From Chelonoidis abingdonii (lineage: Eukaryota; Chordata; Testudines; Testudinidae), in contig NC_133770.1 of the NCBI RefSeq assembly GCF_003597395.2, positions 200,443,945-200,507,944 of the forward strand: a stretch of DNA of 64,000 nucleotides. The letters are read 5' to 3'. The notes beneath the pieces are model-generated. The model did no database searches and was not told where the DNA came from. It was given only the letters and a program-made list of their open reading frames with translations. Position 1 is the stretch's first letter. Every line of letters starts with the position of its first letter. Positions 47,053 to 59,239 of the stretch are shown in pieces. A program made the translations under genes and the position numbers.

Positions 47053-49746
47053 AAAGAGGAGAACCCAAAATTTAAGAAGTGAAAAACTGTTAGTGATAAG
47101 ACAAAGTGTATTAAAGAAAAGCAAAAAAGGTACATGTATAGAGCTAAAAACTACTATTACCATATACAAAGGAAACAGATTAAGTGAGACATATACCTCA
47201 AATGAGAGAAGACCTCATGAGTGACAAAGCCACAGAACTCTTAGAAATCTTTAATACTTAGGGGAGAAACAGCATTCAAAGTTAAAGCTTTATTCCTTTG
47301 GCACAAACACCATGTTTCATGTGGTGAGGCATCTACACCTGAGGGTAGGCTTTCTTCATCCATTCTCCCATGTGTAAAACAGATGCTACATAATATGGAC
47401 AAGACTGGGAGCATGAGCATCTCAATTATAAACATTTCAGTCATATACAGTCATCTTCAAATTTATAATTGCACTAATAACAATCTCAACCCCTATCCCT
47501 TACCCACATTTAAACACAAGGTTATCGACCAGCTGAGGGAGTTGTGATCTTATTGGACTAAATTCACCCCAGTGTCAGTGGAAGTAAATTCACTGGCTTC
47601 AGTGGAACTGAGCATACTTAATGCTTATATTAGACATAAATTTGACCTGGTATTTTTAAAAGCAAAGTGTTAAGAACTTGATGTAGATAGACAACACAAC
47701 CACATATCACACTGTACTTTTAAAATCAACTAGAACACGTTAACAAAAACAGCAGCTGACTTAAGAGACAGGCAGAAATGTGCAACTATATTTGTCAGTG
47801 TATAATCAAATCCCAAACGATTCTTGCAATAGCAGTGGCTAAATAGGAATTTTAATTTCCAGCTACCTTTGACCTCAACAAAAGGAAAGCTTCTTCAACC
47901 TCCCTCCCCACACCTGCTCAGAGATTGACAGTATTAGCTGCTACAATAATGTATTATCTTTTACATGGAATTTTTAAAACAACAGAGAAAAAGCCATTTA
48001 AACATAAATTAAAGCTATGGTTTTGGGAAACTGAGTATCAAGTCTATAGGGAGAAAACAAAAAATGAAAACTTGTTATGTATATCATCTTTATAAACATA
48101 AAAATTATTTATATAATACAATTGTTAATGCTGTAATATTTTTGAAATTATGTATGTATTCCCTGACTTGAAAACATCCTACTACCTTAATTTAACCAAA
48201 AATAGTACCAAATAAACTAGTGATTATGTATTTTGTACATTTTTTACTTCAATTTTGGAGCTCACACTCAAACTACTTGATGGCTTTTCTGAAAATAATG
48301 AACTCTCACTTTTAGAAAGAAAAAAAAGCATAGCACCTTTCAAGGCAGGCTTTTTTGGAGTGTTTATGCTAAAAAATTAAAAGCAGCACAGCTACAGGAA
48401 ACAGTGATAGCAAAAGCTATCTAAAGTGTGCATGTGTGAATGCTCAGTAGATACCATATTTTAATTATATACTGGCAACATTCTGGAAAGCAAAAATGAT
48501 AGCCAGGAATACAAGCACCTTGTTAGGAGAGTAGCAGGAAAAACTGCAGATATATTCTGATCACAAGCAAATGATAGCTCAACATCCCATCGATACTGAT
48601 GTACGTCAGCTATCACCACCACCCCAAAAATTCAATATTTGCTTCAGGATTTCATTTTGTTTATTGAATACTCCATAGATTCTTTTGTAAATGAATTTTT
48701 TATTTACATATTGTATCTAGAAGCAGATACATAAATCCTTATACAATTATTTTTCAAAAATGTGCAAGAAATTACTATAATTTTGTTTACAAACCAAAAC
48801 ACATTAAAATCAATGGACTTTGGATAATTCATTCTGTGGTGTGCTTAGTACAAATAATGCACACCTAGCTTGAAACATACAGAAAAATGTAAACTACAGC
48901 AATCTGGATTGCAAGTATTAATTTCATGGCACTCCATCACCAAGATAAAATTCTTTAACCCAACATGTATGAATACAAAACTCTGTAAGAATTTTTTTCA
49001 TTATCTATGTGTAGGGTTTAGAGCACTTTCCAGATACAGCAAACTCCATAATATTCTGTGATGTTATGAGCTATTAACTATTCCATGTCTATTAATAAAG
49101 AATGGTTTTTAATATTTTTCTTTGTAGAATTTTAAAAAGTATTAAAAGAAAAAAGATTGGCAATCAATATTGTACCCATCATTTAGCTTAAAATTTAAAA
49201 GTTATGTAACTGAGAACCATTCCTTCCTGGAATCACAGGCAATATATTGCTGGTATTATGATTTAATTTACATATCCATAATTCACTCAGTATGAAAGAC
49301 AGAAAAGAAAAACTGCTCATATTTTGATTTGCCCAGCAGTTAATTTTCATATAAAAGCACCTCTTAGCATGATCAGAATATGAAATGTATATATTTGAAA
49401 ATAAAATTTCTAATTAACAATAGCATTTCTAAGGCTACTAATGGTGGAAGCCATCTTGATAAAAAAGATGGTATTGACTGATGTCAGCAGCAGCATAAGG
49501 GACCTGCAACCTGACCAAAGAATATAAATAAACTTCAATTTTGCTGTTCAATTAACTACAATTAACACTGTTGCAAGAATCAGAAGAAACCTGACATAAT
49601 ATTGAAATACAAGCTGTAGCTTCATTCTTCTAATTAGTTAACCAGCCAGCGTCACCAATAACTTCCATCATCTTGTAGCTTCAGAAATCAATTTTATTTC
49701 AAAGTTTCATCTTCAAATACATTTTCCAATAATTCAGTTGCAACAT
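47053..49746. other. AT-rich sequence, possibly distal SOCS6 3' flank
   Basis: A worn small repeat lies at about 47560-47650. Otherwise there is no gene or clear repeat. If the SOCS6 transcript continues past the Harbinger insertion, its end could be here: AATAAA on the minus strand occurs near 48657 and 48704. This is not decidable from sequence alone. Confidence 0.35.
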
Positions 49747-51829
49747 GGGCCTGGTCTACACTACGCATTTAAACCGAATTTAGCAGCATTAAACCGATTT
49801 AACCCTGCACCCGTCCACACAACGAAGCCCTTTATATCGATATAAAGGACTCTTTAAATCGATTTCTGTACTCCTCCCCAACGAGGGGAGTAGCGCTGAA
49901 TCGTATTGCATGTCAGATTAGGGTTAGTGTGCCGCAAATCGATGGTATTGGCCTCCGGGTGGTATCCCACAGTGCACCATTGTGACCGCTCTGGAAGGCA
50001 ATCTGAACTCAGAATGCACTGGCCAGGTAGACAGGAAAGCCCTGCGAACTTTTAATTGAACTTCATTTCCTGTTTGCCCAGCGTGGAGCACAGATCAGCA
50101 CGGCTGGCGATGCAGTCCAAACCAAAAAGAACTCAGCATGGACCATACGGGAGATACTGGATCTGATCGCTGTATGGGGAGACAAATCTGTTCTATCAAG
50201 CTCCATTACAGAAGACGAAATGCCAAAGCATTTGAAAAAAATCTCCAGGTCTATGATATAAGTCACAGCACAGTGCTATGTGACAAGCATAACGGAAAGC
50301 CAAAGAATCAAATAGACGCTCATGAGGGAATGCGAGGAGACTGAGGTCCTCCAGCTATCCCAAGTCCCGTAGTCTTGAAAAGTATTTTGCATTCTTGGCT
50401 GAGCTCCCAATGCCTGGAAGGGTCAAAAACATTTCTCCGGTGTTTCAGTGTATATGTCGTAATGTAACCCTTCCCCCCCCCGCCAGAACGAAAAGGGAAA
50501 AAAAATCGTTTCTCGCCTTTTTTCAATGTCACCCTTGTCTACTGCATGCTGCTGGTAACGGGATGCCTCAGCGCTGAACACCAGCATCCCCTTCCCGGTG
50601 GCCAGATGTGCAATATGACTTGATATCCATCTTCATCATCAGCCCGAGTGCTCCTGGCTGGCCCGGTGAGGTTGGCCGGGAGTGCCTGGTAAAATGGAAT
50701 GACGCCGATCATTCCCGGCAGATGGTACAACACGCTAGTAACCATCCTCATCATAGCAACTGGAGGCTGAGCTCCATTCAGCCCCCACTTTTCATGTCTA
50801 AAGAAAAAATTCTGTACTGCCTGGACTATCATAGCAGCGGGATGCTGCGCTCCCTCCCCCCGCCACCCTTTAATGTTTCTGCTGCACTATTCATAGCAGC
50901 TGGAGGCTTCCTCCCCCTCATTTTATCTCACTAAAAGTCAGTGTTTCTTACTCCTGCCACTATTACTTCATCACAACAAATGGGGACACTGCACGGTAGC
51001 ACAGGAGGTTGGGGAGGAGGGAAGCAATGGATGGATTGTTGCAGGGGCACCCCTAGAATGTATGCAGCTCATTTCTGCAGATCTCTGGGGCTCTGACACG
51101 GAGCGGCTGTGCCTCTGGATTCTCTATACGACTTGCCTCATATTTAGCAGGACTGACTCTATTTTTAGACAAAACATAAAGAAGGGAATGACCCGGGGAG
51201 TCATTCCCATTTTTGTCCATGCACCCCCGGCCGACCTCAGCGAGGCCAGCCAGGAGCACCCATGACAGCAGCAGACTGTACAAAATGACTGATAACCGTT
51301 ATCTCATCGCCAATTGACAATGGCAGATGGTGCAATAGGGATGGTAACCGTCTCTGCTACCTTGCAAAGGCAAATGAATGCTGCTCTGTAGCACTGCAGC
51401 ACCGCGTTTGTCAGCAGCATCCAGTACACATACGGTGATAGTGACAAGGCAAAACAGGCTCCATCGTTGCCATGCTATGGCATCTGCCAGGGCAATCCAG
51501 GGAAAAAGGGCGCAAAATGATTGTCTGCCATTGCTTTCACGGAGGAAAGATTGAGTGATGACATTTACCCAGAATCGCCCGCGACACTGTTTTTGCATTA
51601 GGATCTCAACCCAGAATTCCAATGGGTGGAGGAGACTGCGGGAACTATGGGATAGCTACGGGATAGATACCCACAGTGCAACGTTCCGGAAATCAACACT
51701 AGCCTCGGTACACAGACGCACACCGCCGAATTAATGTGCTTAGTGTGGCCACGTGCACTCGACTTTACACAATGTTTTACAAAACTGGTTTATTTAAATC
51801 AGAATAATCCCGTAGTGTAGACATACCCT
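49747..51829 (+). mobile_element. PIF/Harbinger-type element carrying a Myb/SANT-like gene remnant
   Basis: The left end GGGCCTGGTCTACACTACG and the right end, reversed (AGGGTATGTCTACACTACGG), are inverted repeats. The span is about 2.08 kb, GC-richer than its flanks. The decayed ORF at 50110-50345 is of the Myb/SANT-like DNA-binding type that Harbinger elements carry beside their transposase. No transposase is recognisable. Internally, a segment at 50649-50690 (GTGCTCCTGGCTGGCC) recurs inverted at 51218-51264, and a TCATAGCAGC-like word recurs near 50752, 50829 and 50891. I could not find a clear 3-bp target duplication. Confidence 0.75.
50110..50345 (+). pseudogene. Myb/SANT-like DNA-binding protein remnant (Harbinger)
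   Basis: After an ATG at 50110 the frame slips. In another frame AWTIREILDLIAVWGDKSVL (from 50138) is the first helix of a Myb/SANT-like (MSANTD) domain with its Trp residues. Then the reading must move again for RRRNAKAFEK. These proteins bind the element's own ends and help bring the transposase to DNA. The copy has at least two frameshifts and a TAA, so it is dead. Compare the copy at 63758. Confidence 0.75.
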
Positions 51830-54800
51830 CTGACTGTTGTACTGAATAAAACAAGCACTGTTTTACTTTAAAGGAACAGAATTAAGTTGTTTTTATTTTA
51901 TTTTTATTTAATCTTTGTTTATCTTCTTTTAAAGGCCTGAAAATAACTTTTTTCAACCTACCATATTTGTTTTCTTCCATTTGGCAAACATAGATTTTGT
52001 TCCTATATTTGTTATTGAGCACAAATGAAGACCGTCTTTCCTGACTACAGTTGTTGCCCTTTAATAATTTTCAGCTGCCTTGTAACTAAACAACATTACT
52101 GTGGCTGTCACAGTAATCATTATAATAAGCAACTATAAGTCAATGTTGCCAAAACAGGGTTTCTTAATCTGTGCTCCTACTATTGGCTGGAAGACTGCTT
52201 CAGTAACAAAAAGAGAGAGATTCTGAATCCGGCAGCTTTTAAAAGAATGTCTTTACAGAATGGTGGATTTCAAAATATTTGAAATTTAGGACATTACAGC
52301 ATCAGATTACAAAAAAATTCTAGGCAGGTCTTCTCTTAGGTCTGAAGTACTTGTCAGGGTACTTTTAATCAAACATATGGAAAGCTCATCAAAAAGAGGC
52401 AATTAGAACTGGACCTTTTACTAAGTTTACAATTAAAAGTACACAGCAAGGAAGGCAACTCAAAATGGACTGGATGAATTTAACCAAAAGTAATATTTCA
52501 TAAGTGACCAACTCTGATAGGTGACCAAACAAATAAATGAAGACATGGAAAAGAAACTTAAGCACACAAGTTCATATACATTTTCTTAATACAGCAATGA
52601 AATTGGGATATTAAAGTTTCATATGTTTAAGCCCTTATGCAAGGTCCATTAAATACTTATGCACAAAGCATATTTTAAATGCATCTTTAAGTTTGTTAAA
52701 CACTGGGATATATTTCACTAATTTTATATCATCATTGCCTAATGTACTACACAATTCTAGAGACTTTGTAAAGTGTACAGTCCCTCTGGATTGTATGGGG
52801 GAAGAATTTTTAAAGTGAAAAAAATGTGAACGGTTTCATCCTAACAAGCATGTTTTATATTCCATAAAAATGACTTCCTCTGTCCTCTGTCCTCCACTCA
52901 GATAGAATCAGAACACTGTACCATGTTATAAGATTATTGTGCCTTTTTTACTAAAGTTTATAGCCCTGATTCAAAGATGAAGAAAAAAACCTCTAGAAGA
53001 GAGAAATCTGGATTCAAGCTTGCATAAATACGGTATATATGAATGGCATAGACAACAAATTAAACATATATACTTTGCTGAGAATATTTTTTTAAGTTTA
53101 AAAATATTATTGGAGAAAAGAAGAAATCATCATCCTCTATCCCTCAGAACAGACAGACTTTATCTGCCTTTGATTTTTTTTTTTTTTTAAATACTGTGGT
53201 CCAAAAAATAAATTAAAAAAAATATATAAATTTAGCATATCAATTCAGGCAACCCAAGATGTAGTGCTACTGTTGCACTTTGCAGCAATAGTGTATCCAA
53301 TGCTACAAACTCATTTCAGGGGGCAAAAAAGCTAGATAAAATAACCAAAAGAAAGTGATGCAAAAAGGATTTATCCCAGCCTTTTTCTATGTTGATCGTT
53401 ACTAAGTAGCAACTTCTACCAACTGCTGACGGAGAAGGTGACATGCTAAAAAATATAACATTGATTTAAAAACAAAACTAAAAAACAAATTTAGTCATGG
53501 TCACCTTTAAAATTGAAAGCACAAATGTAAAATAGCTATAAAGGGAAACACCAATATGATGAATATTGCACAAGGAAAACTTTGCAATCTAGGGCCCAGT
53601 CTCCCAATTCAGAAATCTCTTGTAGAAGGTCAGGCTCCCCATAGACTTTTTAAATGCCACTATCCTTGTCAGATGTCAGAAATATTTACTAAATTGATAT
53701 ACTTTTATGTCAAAACAGTCAATTTTCATAACAGTGCCTGAGACTGTTAGTAACAAAGCCCTTTTCTGTGGCCGCTGTATTAAACCAAAACCTCTTCTGT
53801 TACTAATTTCAAATATACAAAGGTTAAAAAAATGCAGCCTTAGGTATAATTTGTTTAAGCCCTCCCCAACGCCCCCCCAAAAATCCCAGAATCAAATACT
53901 AAATATCAAAATGCAAGAGGGAAAGGGTGTGGCGGGGACAACCAACTGTAGTGTAGAAATTGTTTTCAGAAGTCTTGTCAAATTATCACTTTAATTGATA
54001 GTTCCTACAATTACGGAGATTTGTAGATTTTTTTTTTCAACAATGTCATTAGTAAGCCATGTTTAACATCATTTTAAATACTACAATTTCCATACTGATG
54101 CTCTGTACTGTTTTTCAAGGCTGTTTTTAAAAGGAGAAGAAAAAATTATAAGGAAATTCCAAGAAAAAGAAAACTCAACCCAATTTTTCAAAGGCAAAAT
54201 AGCGCATACAAACTACAAAATCACTTAGAAGAAAGGAGGTTTCCAAAGATATGCTGCATAACTATATTCCATCACACAGCTACGTCGATTAATAAGTTTT
54301 AAATTAGGGCAGTTCTATGGAGATGTTCATTTAGGATGCTGGGAAATCATTTTCACTGTATATCTAAATTCTGTAATTTATCTACCTGTATGTTTTGTCC
54401 ACAATTATCTTTATAAAATAGGCCATTTTAAGAAGACAAAAATTCCATTCTACAAGTTTCATTTCACTTTTACTTATGGTTGAATACACATGAAATGCAC
54501 TCAATGCATAAAAATCACAGTGGATAGCAGCACTTGGGGAAATTAAGGAGAATTTGATCATTCACATTGCGATTATTTTCTGCACATTGATGAAAGATAG
54601 CTATTTCACACTTCTAAAAATCTTGTGATCATTCTTTAAAAAAAAAAAAAGCCCCCTCAAACAAACAAAAAACACCAAACATAAACAAACAAAAAAGATG
54701 CATTACCCTCCTTTACACACAAAAATGAAACATTGTTATGGCAGCAAAAGATTTTGATAGCAATGAAAATTTGTAAACTGTATTTCAATCTTTTTTTTGT

Positions 54801-54835
54801 TCCCAAAGTGCAAGATGCAAGATTCCCATAAGCTT
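51830..54835 (-). other. SOCS6: Probable SOCS6 3' UTR and downstream flank
   Basis: This AT-rich stretch follows the SOCS6 stop codon and holds no other gene or young repeat that I can recognise. SOCS6 transcripts in other vertebrates have 3' UTRs of several kilobases, so much of this is probably transcribed. Several ATTTA motifs and T-runs are present. I cannot choose the polyadenylation site: TTTATT on the plus strand (AATAAA on the coding strand) occurs near 51895 and again near 48657 and 48704, beyond the Harbinger insertion. Small open frames here look like chance. Confidence 0.5.
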
Positions 54836-56440
54836 TCAGTAGTGCTTTTCTTGTAAATAATCCTTCATTTTGTTTGGCAAAGGCAGTTTCTGGATCAGGT
54901 CTATTCTGGTATACTGACGTATAACAAAACGACACAGGTACTGTAATGAACGCACCTGCATAAACCGAGATACTGGGTTTGTCAGTCTCACTGGGTAAGT
55001 TGCAGATCCAGGCAATCGAGACCTTGAATAGCAAAAAGCTCCATTTTCAGAGTCCCTGATTGAATGTTCAATTAGATCAACAATAGAAGTATGTCCCTCC
55101 ACATCCGGTTGTTCATAAAAGCTAAACCTACCATTTGAATGTTCAATTCTAGTATGAAGGGTTTTACCATGGGAGCGAAAACTCAGGCTTAAAAGATAAC
55201 GGTCATCAGAGCTATCTCGAACAAGAAATGAACCATCAGGCACATTCGCCAGTTTTCCCTCTGCCTCCCAACGTGTAATAGGGCCCCAGTACCATCCTTG
55301 TTTTGCAAGTTTTTTCAGTTCTTCTGTGAGGCTCGTCACAACCATAGGACCACTATTTTGTACAGAGTCATAAACTCTTCCAACTCCTGGGGCAGAGTTA
55401 GGATCAAAATTCAAATGGCAGCGCATACTTTCAGCCACATGGGCATCTGTGCCATTCAGTCCATTAAAGTTCCTTTGGATTTGATTATTCTGAATCGGAG
55501 GTAGCAATGGTGAGAGTGGAGGGACATCACTGTGATTAACTCTTGGGCTTTGCAACATGACTCCTGTGGTACCAATCAACAAACCATTCACTGCCTGGTC
55601 CACAAATATATCTGGAGCAACAACTACATCTTGATCCACCTGACCCTCATCTTCATGAAAAGCATTTCCGCCCACTTGAGAAGAAACAGTTGAAACTTCC
55701 ATGGGTGAGGAACTATCTAGACAGTAACTACGTGATCCTTCCAAAGGATACATTCCCTCATCTAAAGGCACAGTATACTGAATGTAGTCCTGAGGCATTA
55801 GTCCAATAACTACAGGCACATGTTCATCAATATGAAGATGTAAGTCCCCATTCTGGGATTCCGTACTTTTTAATGTATTGTTTTGTTCTTGAAACACACT
55901 ATCTGACTGCAAGTCATGGAAGTCCTTTCGAACACCATTCAGTGCTGGGCTTGGGTTAGAGGAGTGGACCAACGCCTTGACTTTCACTTCCATTTTGATA
56001 CATGTCTCTTCTGAGTTTGTCGATCGAAGGGGCCATGGTGTTGGACTGTAATGGTGATTACGGAGGGATGTGGATCTTAGAGGTCTTTGAGCTCTCACAT
56101 CTTTAAAGGTTATTGGAGCAGATGAGGAAGAAAAGGTATCGTCATCAGCAGAGCTTACAGATGGCGTGCTGCCTTTCCCTTTCTGCTTTTGTTTTGCTGA
56201 AAGCCTTCTTTTTAAAGTACCCATTATGCTTTCACTTTTTGATCTATTTTTGCCACCTTTTTCATCTTCACTGTTAACTTCACAGCTAGCCAAATCTTTA
56301 CTATAGCAGCTGCCAAACAAGGAGTCATCTTTTCCAAATTCACTTAATGATGGCTGCTGAACCACTACAAAGTCACTTTCTTCTTTGCTTTTATTTAAGT
56401 TAAAGGATTTGCGAATTGTTTTGAGACTAATTTTCTTCAT
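54836..56440 (-). CDS. SOCS6: Suppressor of cytokine signaling 6, complete coding sequence in one exon
   Basis: The open frame gives 534 residues, close to the usual length of about 535 for vertebrate SOCS6, and I recognise it along its whole length. SOCS6 is the substrate-binding subunit of an elongin B/C-CUL5 ubiquitin ligase. It binds phosphotyrosines on receptor tyrosine kinases such as KIT and on insulin-pathway proteins, and damps their signalling in the cytoplasm. Seen here: a basic, serine-rich N-terminus (about 1-90); a long low-complexity middle; an SH2 domain from about W383 to 490 with the FLVRDS motif at 405-410 (R408 is the phosphotyrosine-binding arginine); and a SOCS box at about 485-534 with the BC-box SLQYLCR (498-504) and the CUL5-box LPLP (519-522). 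The start ATG has A at -3 and an in-frame TAG 12 bases upstream, so no longer N-terminus is possible in this exon. The stop is TGA at 54836-54838. No frameshift or missing key residue is seen. Confidence 0.97.
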   Translation of the reverse strand: MKKISLKTIRKSFNLNKSKEESDFVVVQQPSLSEFGKDDSLFGSCYSKDLASCEVNSEDEKGGKNRSKSESIMGTLKRRLSAKQKQKGKGSTPSVSSADDDTFSSSSAPITFKDVRAQRPLRSTSLRNHHYSPTPWPLRSTNSEETCIKMEVKVKALVHSSNPSPALNGVRKDFHDLQSDSVFQEQNNTLKSTESQNGDLHLHIDEHVPVVIGLMPQDYIQYTVPLDEGMYPLEGSRSYCLDSSSPMEVSTVSSQVGGNAFHEDEGQVDQDVVVAPDIFVDQAVNGLLIGTTGVMLQSPRVNHSDVPPLSPLLPPIQNNQIQRNFNGLNGTDAHVAESMRCHLNFDPNSAPGVGRVYDSVQNSGPMVVTSLTEELKKLAKQGWYWGPITRWEAEGKLANVPDGSFLVRDSSDDRYLLSLSFRSHGKTLHTRIEHSNGRFSFYEQPDVEGHTSIVDLIEHSIRDSENGAFCYSRSRLPGSATYPVRLTNPVSRFMQVRSLQYLCRFVIRQYTRIDLIQKLPLPNKMKDYLQEKHY

Positions 56441-56562
56441 TATGACAAGCTACCAAGTCTGGCTCATCAAAAACTCTGCTGGTATTTTAGTCTTAACACA
56501 TGTAGAGCAGCCTCTGCTTCATGAATTTTTATCCAGTCTCATTTAACTTCAAGAGCCATTTC
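56441..56562 (-). other. SOCS6: SOCS6 5' UTR portion of the coding exon
   Basis: Read on the minus strand, the sequence between the splice site and the ATG is 122 bases. It contains an in-frame TAG four codons before the start codon, so it is non-coding in the SOCS6 frame. The first non-coding exon and the promoter of SOCS6 are not recognisable in the remaining 7.4 kb upstream. They probably lie beyond the window, as vertebrate SOCS6 has a long first intron. Confidence 0.75.
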
Positions 56563-56575
56563 CTGGAAACAAATA
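56563..56575 (-). promoter_or_regulatory. SOCS6: 3' splice acceptor of the SOCS6 coding exon
   Basis: The minus strand reads a pyrimidine-rich TTTATTTGTTTCCAG ending at 56563. This is a good acceptor, and a purine-starting exon follows at 56562. It agrees with the known gene structure: non-coding first exon, single coding exon. Seen directly, but splice use is inferred. Confidence 0.7.
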
Positions 56576-57577
56576 AAAAGACATTTAACGTCACAAAAAA
56601 AAAAAATTTAAATGAAAACTACAGTATTTAAGAGATGGACACCAAATGAATGCAAAACTGTACTTAGAAAATCCAGTCAAGTTCAAGAAATGACTTAAAA
56701 GTACAACATCTGCTTTTGAGTTGCCTGCCAGTTGTTCTGGTTTTAAAATCACATTTTAGTTTTATATATAATTTTCCTCTCTCCTTTGCTATGTGAAAGA
56801 CCAACCCAAACACAGGGGAAGCTAATTGTTGAAGATGATAATGGGTACAACAAGCTTCCTACTCCAAGGCTAGATTGTGATGGTCTTAACATAGCCATGA
56901 GGAAATTTTCCTGTGTAGACAAGCCCTAAGAGACTTTCACCCACTCTGTGCGCCCTGCCTCTTTGGTTCCCACATCATAAGTCCAGGCATGGGGGGTGGA
57001 GAGCAGAGAGAGCAAGGTGTGCCTGCTCAATACTAACCCTCACCCTCTCCTTCCTTCCCCACCCCAAGAGTATGTAGGCAGAGAGGAGTGGGGAGTAGGT
57101 GGACTCTTGGCTCCATTCCCTCTCCCACTACCCCCAACTGAGATGAAATGGTGCAAGAGGCAGCACCAGGTAAAGGGCTACAATAAGTTACTTCCCTCCT
57201 ACTCCCTACCGGGAGAATTCTTTGCCAGGGCTCCTCCTGAAGCAGCACAGCTACATGCCTCTCCTTACTCATGAGCCACGCAGCCTTGTAATATGCCTTT
57301 ATAATCTGTGAACCACAATTATATTCAGTCCGTTACTAACAACCAACCTTATTTTTTTGGTATAAATTATTACAAATGGAGTTCCCAAGTAAGAGCTGCA
57401 GGATTATGCCCAAACATTAATTTCAGGATTTCTATCACACTTCAAAATGCCTTTTAATTTAAAGAATACTTTAGGAAAAACCATGTGGCTACAAGAAGAG
57501 ATAACCATGAAAAACATTTTCTTGTTATTAAGGAGCAGTAGTTCAGAGTGAAATGAGAGTTTCATTCACAGAATTGG
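56576..57577 (-). other. SOCS6 intron 1 sequence (probable), no other feature
   Basis: Upstream of the SOCS6 acceptor. A GC-richer block around 56940-57290 gives overlapping frames on both strands but no family likeness. I see no CpG-island-like first exon here. Confidence 0.45.
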
Positions 57578-57707
57578 CAAAGAGTTCTGTGGCACCTTAT
57601 AGACTAACAAACGTATTGGAGCATGAGCTTTCCTGGGTGAATACCCACTTCGTCGAATGCATGACGCTTTTACAGATCCAGACTAACATGGCTACCCCTC
57701 TAATAAA
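57578..57707 (-). mobile_element. Short repeat with hammerhead-like core and 12-bp target duplication
   Basis: A 130-bp insertion flanked by a perfect 12-bp duplication TCACAGAATTGG (57566-57577 and 57708-57719), so its limits are exact. It belongs to a widespread amniote repeat (words ATAGACTAACA, GAGTTCTGTGGCACC, AGATCCAGACTAACATGG). On the minus strand its core reads CGACGA, a GTGGGT..ACCCA hairpin, GAAA, a GC..GC mini-stem and UC, the order of a hammerhead ribozyme. Penelope-like elements are known to carry such ribozymes, so a Penelope origin is inferred. Confidence 0.75.
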
Positions 57708-57719
57708 TCACAGAATTGG

Positions 57720-58907
57720 ACTTAAGTTATAATAAGACAATATTAATAACAACAACAAAACCCAAACAGTCTCCTTCACATCTTATTACAGGGTAACTTT
57801 TTTTTTTTTTTAAAGCAAATCAAACAAGGAAATTCAGAGATATGGGTATTTCCAAAAATTCCTTTCATTCACTTTTCAAAGATTCTCCCAACTCCCTTTT
57901 GGGTCTTTTCTTTAAAACAGGTGCACTCAGCAACATCAAATTTCACTTCTCTGAGAGACAATGTTAAGAAGGAGTTTTCACAGGTTTGAGGGAGTGCATG
58001 TAGGAATTATAGAGATAGTTAAAAGTGTTGTTGTGAAAATACCTAAATATGTATATAAGTAAAATACATAATGATATGGTATGGTATAATTATTATTAGA
58101 ATGAGTTTGTGATAGCAGAATTACTCATGAGTGGCAAAGTAGAGAGTAGCCAATAGAAAACTACATTGGGGCCACGGGAGCGGGAACGCTGTATATAGGA
58201 TGAAAAGCCAACATGGGGAATAGGAAGGAGGTAGCCGCTCATGGAAATAGGAGGCTTTCTGGTCCAGCTTACATTCCAGCAGGGCTTGGATCTATGACTG
58301 GCTTCCAAGGTTTACAGGTACTTCTACTACTGAGCAATTCTTTAACATTTTTTTTTTTTAAATCTAAGGAAATACTCAAAGAAAAAACCACAATGAATCT
58401 ACCATTTACAGCATTTACAAATTAAGTTTCTGGATTTCTTAATTCTCCCTGCGCCCTCCACTGTCAAACGTTAAGAATGTACGTAAAATGTTTGTAAATT
58501 GTAAGTTAAGGTTCTACTTTACAAAAATCAAACATATTTTAAATTATGCATATGCAGAGTATGATCATCCAAACTACCTTATCTTTGACCCCCTTGGAGC
58601 ACCCTGAGAGCAGGCAACACATATCTGCAAAAACTTTATCACAAAGTTTCACTAAGTTTAAGTATTAATTTTGAAGTCTTTAATTAAACCAATTGGTGGG
58701 AAGAAAGGAAAAGGTCATCTCTGAATTTTTCTTGGTTCTGAGTGCCACTGTGGGAGCAGAGTAGTTCTTGTTTGGATTGATTTAAACTGTGCATTAGCAT
58801 ACTTTTGATTATTTGAGGATTTTTGCAAAATACCTTGGAATTTCAGGCTAACATCTTGAGAAAACTACATTATCAAATAAAACTAAAGTAACTACTATAT
58901 TGTAAAG
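57720..58907. other. Unassigned sequence within the probable SOCS6 intron
   Basis: T- and A-rich runs at about 57800 and 58350. No gene or repeat recognised. Confidence 0.35.
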
Positions 58908-59239
58908 CAGGGATTTGGCAATCTTTGGCTCACGGCCCGTTAGGAAAATCTGCTGGTGGGCCATGCAGGTTTGTTTACCTGCAGTGTCCGCAGGTTCGGA
59001 CGATCGCACTTACCACTGGCCGCGGTTTGCTGTTCCAGGCCAATGGGGGCTTCGGGAAGGAACATGGGACGAGGGATGTGCAGGGCCGCTTCCCACAGCC
59101 CCCATTGGTCTGGAACGGCAAACCACAGCCAGTGGGAGCTACGATCAGCCAAACCTGAGGACGCTGCAGGAAAACAAACTATCCTGGCCTGCCAGCAGAC
59201 TTCCCCGATGGGCCGTGGGCCAAAGGTTGCTGATCCCTG
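58908..59239. mobile_element. hAT (Charlie-like) MITE, 332 bp
   Basis: The ends CAGGGATTTGGCAATCTTTGG and, reversed, CAGGGATCAGCAACCTTTGG are inverted repeats of the CAGGGGTCGGCAACC type typical of Charlie-like hAT elements. A perfect 8-bp duplication TTGTAAAG flanks it (58900-58907 and 59240-59247). The interior is a long GC-rich palindrome centred near 59085 (CCAATGGGGGCT against GCCCCCATTGG). It is non-autonomous: the open frames are by-products of the palindrome. Confidence 0.93.
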
